Shown in pieces: positions 59,079 to 64,000 of a stretch of DNA of 64,000 nt. The DNA is from Elusimicrobiota bacterium. GTDB taxonomy: Bacteria; Elusimicrobiota; Elusimicrobia; UBA1565; UBA9628. Every line of letters starts with the position of its first letter. Position 1 is the stretch's first letter. The stretch covers positions 1 through 64,000 of the forward strand of contig DAHZHT010000003.1 in the NCBI GenBank assembly GCA_027406905.1, in the 5' to 3' direction. The translations under genes were made by a program, and so were the position numbers. The notes under the pieces were generated by a model. That model was given only the letters and a program-made list of their open reading frames with translations, did no database searches and was not told the origin of the DNA.

Positions 59079-62000
59079 TTAATTTTTTTGTCCCATGAAT
59101 AGATAATACAGAATCGGCACCGTGGGAACGGAAAGAAACGCCGCCGCCACCCCGCCCGCCATTAGAGACAAGGCCAAGCCTTGAAAGATAGGGTCAAACA
59201 AAATGACCACCGCCCCTAAAACAACCGCCGCGGCAGTCAGCAAAATCGGCCTAAAGCGAACGGCCCCGGCGTCAATGACCGCCTCTTTAATGGGCATTCC
59301 CTGTTTCATTCTCAACTCAATAAAATCGACCAAAATAATTGAATTTCTAACTACGATTCCCGCGCCCGCGATAAATCCAATAACCGAGGTCGCGGTAAAG
59401 AAAGCGTGCATCAACCAATGAGCGGGGATAATTCCAATCAGGCTTAACGGAATTGGGGTCATGATGATGAGAGGCACCAAAAAAGACTCAAACCAACCCA
59501 CGACCAAAATGTAAATCAAGACCAGCACCAAGGCGAAGGCCAGACCCAAATCGCGGAAGACCTCATAGGTAATCTGCCACTCGCCGTCCCATTTGAGCGC
59601 GTAATGCCTGGAGTCGGGAGGGAGAGACGCGTAATACTCCTCAAGGGAAATTCCCATTTCCTTGGCCGCTTCCTGAACCGGTTTTTCAAGTTTTAAGATA
59701 GCGTAAACCGGGCTCTCTTCCCCGCCGGCGACATCCGCGATGACATAACTAACGTTCCTAAGATTCTTATGATAGATCGGCTCGTCCATATGAGTTGAAA
59801 ATGGTTTTAGGAATTTCCCAAGGGAAATAGCCGTCCCGTTGCGGGATAAAACGGGAATTTGAAACAGCGAATGTCCATCTTTTCTCTCCGCGGAACTTAA
59901 GCGAATCCGGATTTTAACGGGCTCTTGTTCATCGGGCATATGGGCCAAGCCCAGGGTTTCTCCGTGAAGCGCCATTCGCGTCAAGCGAGCGATCTCGGCG
60001 GGAACAATTCCATTGAGAGTCGCTTCTTTTTTGCGAATCGCAAGCCGTTCTAGCTTCTGCATGCGGGTCGGGAAATAACTGTCCACATCGACAATCCCAT
60101 CGGTGTTTTTAAGAACCTCTTCTATTTTCCGGGCAAAATCATCTCTTTTTTTAGGATCAGGGCCGTAAAACTCAAAAACCAATGTCGACAATACCGGCGG
60201 ACCAGGCGGAACCTCGGCTACCTGATAGCGAGCCTTGTATCGTGCGGCAATCGGGGCTAAAAGATTGCGGGCTTCTTGCGCGATTTCATGACTACTCTTT
60301 TTCCGGTCCTTAAAATGAGTCAACAGGACAGAAATATCGGCGCCATCGGGAGATTGCCTTAAAAAATAATGGCGAACCAGACCGTTAAAATTATAAGGCG
60401 CGGCCATTCCAATATAATCAGCGACGTCTTTGACCTCCGGAATCTTCCGCAGGGCCGCTGACATTTGGACAGCGGCTTTTTGGGTTAAATCTAGCGAAGT
60501 TCCCTCCGGCATGTTCAGAATAATCTCAAATTCGTCTTTATTGTCGAATGGAAGCATCTTGACGATCACCGATTTAGACGCGATGAGATAGAGAGAGCCC
60601 AAAAGAAGCGCCGCGACAAAAATCAAAAATGCCGAAGTGTTTAACCAATTCTTTAAAATCCAGCTCATGGTCCGCCGATAAAATTTATCGACAAAAGATT
60701 GAGACGCGCCGTGTTCTTCTGGGCCGGGTTTCCAGATTTGAAGGATATGGGAAAAAGCCCACGGCGAAACGATGAAAGCGATCGCGATGGAAAAAATCAT
60801 CGCGAAGGAAGCTCCCACCGGAATCGGACGCATGTAGGGGCCCATCAACCCGCGCACAAACGCCATCGGAAGAACGGCGGCGATTACCGCCCAGGTCGCT
60901 AAAAGGGTCGGGTTTCCCACCTCGTCGGTCGCGTCCACCGCGAGCCGCCAAATCGAACGGCCATCTTTTAATTGGTAATGCCGATGGATATTTTCGACAA
61001 CCACGATCGCATCGTCAACCAAAATGCCGATAGAAAAAATAAGGGCGAAAAGAGTAATTCGGTTGAGGGTATATCCCGCTAAAAAATAAACAAGAAGGGT
61101 CAAAGACAATGTCACCGGAATCGCGATTAAAACGACCAAGGCTTCGCGTATCCCCAGGGCGATGGCAATTAAAAGTGTTACCGCGACCGTAGCCAAGACC
61201 ATATGAAAAAGAAGCTCATCTGATTTTTCCTTGGCCGTCTTTCCATAATCTCTCATCACCGTCACATGAGCCCCTTTGGGAAGAAAAGTTGAGCGGACAC
61301 TTTTAAGCCGCGATAACACTTGTTCGGCGACCACGGTCGCGTTTGAGCCTTTTCGCTTGGAAATGGCCAAGGTAACTGCGGGATAAACGACATCATTTTG
61401 AGAGCCCTTGGGCGAAAAAAGAAGCTCTTTTTCCGGATGAGTGGGGCCATCCGAGATTTGAGAAACATCTCCCAACAAAATCGGACGGCCTCCGGATACG
61501 CCGACTACGATCCGCTTTAGATCCGATTCGGAACGGATCAAAGAATCCGCGTCAACAGCGGTATTTTCATTAACTCCTCTAAAATGGCCGGAGGGAATGC
61601 GAAGGTTCGAGCCTTGAATAATTCCAGCCAGATCTAATGGAGTCAAACGATGTTTTCTAAGACTCTTGACATCAAAATGGACGGCCAAGCCCCGGCGCTG
61701 GCCTCCGATAATTTTAATTTGAGAGACATCCGTAATCGAGCTAAACTCGCGCCTCAAAGAGGCGGCGGCGCGACGGAGAGAATATCCGTCTAAATTTTCG
61801 CCCCACAGAGTCAAAACTAAAATTGGGACGTCGTCAATGGAACGAGGCTTGATGATGGGCTTTCCCGCCCCCAGAGGCAAAAGATTCTCATTGGAAAAAA
61901 CCTTGGTATAAATTAAGGTCATCGCTTTTTCAAAAGGCGTTCCAACCTTAAATCTGACGATAAACATGGCTTCGTTATTCTCGGCGGTGGAATAAATATA

Positions 62001-62264
62001 TTCGACTCCCGGAATTTCCCATAACTTTCTCTCGCCCACATCGATAATTCGTTCTTCTACTTCTCGCGGACTGGCCCCGGGAAACGGGACAAAAATATCA
62101 AAGACGGGCACCTTAATTTGCGGATCTTCTTCCCTGGGGAGTTTCAAAACGGCCAAAGCCCCCAATAAAAGCGAAGTGAAAATAATCAAGACCGTCAGTT
62201 TTGATCGAATAAAGGCCTGCGATATTTTTCCGGCTAAGCCGAGAGGTTCCGATTCGTTTTTCAT
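59079..62264 (-). CDS. RND-family efflux pump (AcrB-like)
   Basis: This 1061-residue permease has FTSLLLGALAVLKLPREEDP near residue 35 and FVPFPGASPREVEERIIDVG near 68. Membrane blocks lie near 345-510, 545-560 and 885-1055. LFALIFSIGILVDDAIVVVE near 410 carries the helix-4 Asp pair for proton relay. It overlaps the TolC gene by four bases (ATGA), so the duct and pump are co-translated. No adaptor gene lies between or near them. The DUF2892 and DUF302 genes follow. Such clusters usually include an adaptor, so it may be borrowed from elsewhere. Confidence 0.93.
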   Translation of the reverse strand: MKNESEPLGLAGKISQAFIRSKLTVLIIFTSLLLGALAVLKLPREEDPQIKVPVFDIFVPFPGASPREVEERIIDVGERKLWEIPGVEYIYSTAENNEAMFIVRFKVGTPFEKAMTLIYTKVFSNENLLPLGAGKPIIKPRSIDDVPILVLTLWGENLDGYSLRRAAASLRREFSSITDVSQIKIIGGQRRGLAVHFDVKSLRKHRLTPLDLAGIIQGSNLRIPSGHFRGVNENTAVDADSLIRSESDLKRIVVGVSGGRPILLGDVSQISDGPTHPEKELLFSPKGSQNDVVYPAVTLAISKRKGSNATVVAEQVLSRLKSVRSTFLPKGAHVTVMRDYGKTAKEKSDELLFHMVLATVAVTLLIAIALGIREALVVLIAIPVTLSLTLLVYFLAGYTLNRITLFALIFSIGILVDDAIVVVENIHRHYQLKDGRSIWRLAVDATDEVGNPTLLATWAVIAAVLPMAFVRGLMGPYMRPIPVGASFAMIFSIAIAFIVSPWAFSHILQIWKPGPEEHGASQSFVDKFYRRTMSWILKNWLNTSAFLIFVAALLLGSLYLIASKSVIVKMLPFDNKDEFEIILNMPEGTSLDLTQKAAVQMSAALRKIPEVKDVADYIGMAAPYNFNGLVRHYFLRQSPDGADISVLLTHFKDRKKSSHEIAQEARNLLAPIAARYKARYQVAEVPPGPPVLSTLVFEFYGPDPKKRDDFARKIEEVLKNTDGIVDVDSYFPTRMQKLERLAIRKKEATLNGIVPAEIARLTRMALHGETLGLAHMPDEQEPVKIRIRLSSAERKDGHSLFQIPVLSRNGTAISLGKFLKPFSTHMDEPIYHKNLRNVSYVIADVAGGEESPVYAILKLEKPVQEAAKEMGISLEEYYASLPPDSRHYALKWDGEWQITYEVFRDLGLAFALVLVLIYILVVGWFESFLVPLIIMTPIPLSLIGIIPAHWLMHAFFTATSVIGFIAGAGIVVRNSIILVDFIELRMKQGMPIKEAVIDAGAVRFRPILLTAAAVVLGAVVILFDPIFQGLALSLMAGGVAAAFLSVPTVPILYYLFMGQKN

Positions 62265-63682
62265 TTATTTTCCGTCTCCAGATGTCGTTCTATTTTCGCA
62301 ATTCCACCCGCGTCGAGATCTCCCGCCGAAAGAAGCACTCGCGCATACCCAGAATGGATGCCAAAAGAATCTTCCAGCAAGGCTTTTTGCGCCTGCATCT
62401 CTCCTTCTTCGGCTCTTAAGGCTTCGACAATGCTTTGCCGGCCCTCGCGGTAAAGAGGGCCTACGAGTTTTAGAGCTTTTTGGGCTTGTTTAAGGGTTTC
62501 CGTTAGAATAGGCAAGGCCTCGGAAAAGCCCTGATAGCCCTCGACGGTTTCAATAATTTCGGAATGGATTTTTTGTTTAAGACTTCTTTCCTCCGCCGAA
62601 GCCTCTTGGACCTTGGCCTTAGCGATAGATTTCCGAGCGAAATAAGAGGGGTCGGCAATCGGAATCTGAGCCGCCAACCCCATCATCTTATCCGTGGCCA
62701 AGGGGCTAGAGCCGTTAGTATTGCTGTCTAAAGTCGCGAAAGCCTGAACCTGGGGAAGCAAACTCAATTTTTCTTTTTGATGCAAAACCTCGGCGATCGA
62801 CTGTCCCAAACGAGCGCCTTGAAGCTCTGGACGGTGAATCAAGGCCTCCTCAAACAACTGGTCTTTATCTTTAATGATATAGACCGTGGGATATAATTGT
62901 CCCTTTAAATCCCAACTCTCATCGCTTGCTCCCATTAAGTTCGTCAACTGCCAGCGGGCTTCTTCGAGCATGTGCCGGGATTGGATCAAGCGCGCCCGAA
63001 GGCCGCCTTCAATGGCTTGCGCCGCGTAAAAATCAGATCCCAGTATCAAGCCTTTGTCCTTAAGGCTTTTGGAATCGGAAATCTTTTTTTCCGAAGATTG
63101 GACGCGATGGGAGAGTTCATCGAGCATTTGTCTTTCAAGCAAAACCTGAAGATAGGCCTCTACCGCTTCAAAGCGCAGGTTTTGAGCCAAGGCCTCCTTC
63201 TCTTTTTGACTGAGCTTAAACCCTAACTTCCCGGCCCGCTTCATGCTTTGGGTCTGAAATCCGCTAAAAACCGGAACGCTGAGTTGAAGAGCCGTGTCGA
63301 TATTGTCAACATAGCCTGGATAATTGAGCGCGCCGAGATTAAAATCTTGAGCGGTAAAGCTTCGCTGGTTTAAAAGAGAACCAAAGGCGTAAACCGGATC
63401 GTTTCCCCTCGTCATTAAACTCATCGCGCTTAGATTAGGAAGGTCTCCCGCTTTCGCTTCATTCTCAGAACCCTTGGCCTCGGCGACTTTAGCGTCCGCG
63501 TTTTGAAGCTCAGGGCTGGTCTTTAAAACCGCCACAACCACGTCCGAAAGGCTTAATATCTTAAGGTCTTGGGCAAAAACGCCGGAATTTCCCCCTGACA
63601 TCCAAATGCTCAGACCAATTAAAAAAAAGAGCGCGAAAGAATGGGTCTCTTTCGCGCTTCTGTATTTATCTCTCTGTTTCAT
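62261..63682 (-). CDS. TolC-family outer-membrane efflux protein
   Basis: The 473-residue protein has a signal peptide (FALFFLIGLSIWMSGGNSGV, cut near VFA-QD) and LSLSDVVVAVLKTSPELQNA, the usual TolC start. Long helical segments with Ala/Gln/Glu occur in two repeats (about 60-230 and 290-465), with NADAKVAEAKGSENEAKAGD and ALLEDSFGIHSGYARVL. A strand region with SMRRAGKLGFKLSQ lies between them. GGAGGC lies upstream of the ATG. The next gene is the RND pump, overlapping it by four bases. Confidence 0.9.
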   Translation of the reverse strand: MKQRDKYRSAKETHSFALFFLIGLSIWMSGGNSGVFAQDLKILSLSDVVVAVLKTSPELQNADAKVAEAKGSENEAKAGDLPNLSAMSLMTRGNDPVYAFGSLLNQRSFTAQDFNLGALNYPGYVDNIDTALQLSVPVFSGFQTQSMKRAGKLGFKLSQKEKEALAQNLRFEAVEAYLQVLLERQMLDELSHRVQSSEKKISDSKSLKDKGLILGSDFYAAQAIEGGLRARLIQSRHMLEEARWQLTNLMGASDESWDLKGQLYPTVYIIKDKDQLFEEALIHRPELQGARLGQSIAEVLHQKEKLSLLPQVQAFATLDSNTNGSSPLATDKMMGLAAQIPIADPSYFARKSIAKAKVQEASAEERSLKQKIHSEIIETVEGYQGFSEALPILTETLKQAQKALKLVGPLYREGRQSIVEALRAEEGEMQAQKALLEDSFGIHSGYARVLLSAGDLDAGGIAKIERHLETENK

Positions 63683-63769
63683 GAATCACTCAAAGCCTCC
63701 GTGTTTATTAGATGTAAAAAAAAGAAAAAGGATTCAATAGAAGGAAAAGGTCTAGTGAAATTTCAGAAC

Positions 63770-64000
63770 CTACTCGACCAATTCGACATGGGCCGGGGGA
63801 GCGGCTTTCTTAAACAGGGCAATGGCGAACATGCAGATAAAAGAGGCCTCCGCCATCCAACGAAAGACGTCCATAAAAGACAAGAAAGTCGCCTGCTGAA
63901 TCAAAAGCTGGTAAACCACTCCCTGTGCCGCATGAAACGCGGACGTGGGAGAGCCGGGAAGAGACCGCTCAACGATGTGCATGAAATTGCGCAGATTGGG
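63770..64000 (-). CDS. EmrB/QacA-type MFS transporter, C-terminal end (cut by the window edge)
   Basis: The frame is open from base 64000. The visible 77 residues are AAQGVVYQLLIQQATFLSFM and a final helix MAEASFICMFAIALFKKAAP followed by PAHVELVE. The pattern of the two last helices with a polar loop is typical of DHA2-family drug:proton antiporters such as EmrB. It ends 87 bases before the TolC gene in the same direction and could belong to the same efflux set. Confidence 0.72.
   Translation of the reverse strand, partial: PNLRNFMHIVERSLPGSPTSAFHAAQGVVYQLLIQQATFLSFMDVFRWMAEASFICMFAIALFKKAAPPAHVELVE

Noticed and set aside
1-64000. CRISPR arrays, rRNA genes, riboswitches, replication origin
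   Set aside because: No regularly spaced direct repeats, no conserved rRNA segments and no recognised riboswitch core were seen when reading both strands; one tRNA is the only structural RNA found.

Overview
The window reads as chromosome from an uncultured Gram-negative bacterium. Support for an outer membrane comes from lpxB, two TolC-type proteins with RND pumps, a predicted outer-membrane barrel and several lipoproteins. The alternative complex III (ACIII) operon points to aerobic or related respiration. DnaK lacks the insertion usual in proteobacterial Hsp70. A deep phylum such as Elusimicrobiota is my guess from the gene mix; nothing in the window proves it. Two start modes coexist: many genes have an AGGAGG-like site, while at least seven loci have a -10 hexamer exactly six bases before the start codon, which predicts leaderless mRNA.

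Region 1 (1-6100) is accessory. An IS3 remnant sits at the left edge. Then comes a tight six-gene minus-strand operon (5836 down to 191): a small basic DNA-binding-like protein, a HEPN/DUF4145-like protein, a small protein, two proteins sharing a phospholipase D-like domain, and a large protein of unknown family. It abuts the 3' end of a tRNA-Gln gene. I recognise no described system with this composition and regard it as the best candidate for an undescribed defence system.

Region 2 (6100-12700) holds one intact and two decayed AAA/DUF4143-type ATPase loci, an IS30 fragment, a Ser/Gly-rich lipoprotein, a TraF-like outer-membrane protein, a NYN-domain protein, and two secreted paralogues that share a front half but have different tails.

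Region 3 (12700-31040) is mostly core metabolism: a TolC/short adaptor/RND operon, an aldo-keto reductase, lpxB-dapF-dapA, glutamate dehydrogenase followed by a TPR protein that seems to start at CTG, panC, an M20 peptidase, an S51 peptidase, the CCA-adding enzyme and a 1057-residue membrane/coiled-coil protein.

Region 4 (31071-39280) is the ACIII operon, ferredoxin-actA-B-C-D-E-F, with no terminal oxidase beside it. Region 5 (39285-48760) has a secreted C39-like cysteine peptidase with a lipoprotein partner, then hrcA-grpE-dnaK-dnaJ-rsmE under a variant CIRCE operator, then panE-folD.

Region 6 (48780-56100) interleaves two hybrid sensor kinases and two response regulators with three envelope proteins related to FlgO, LPP20/FlgP and FlgT. 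Region 7 (56234-64000) has an RluA-type pseudouridine synthase, an MFS transporter, and a TolC/RND/DUF2892/DUF302 efflux set with no adaptor gene, next to the tail of an EmrB-like transporter.
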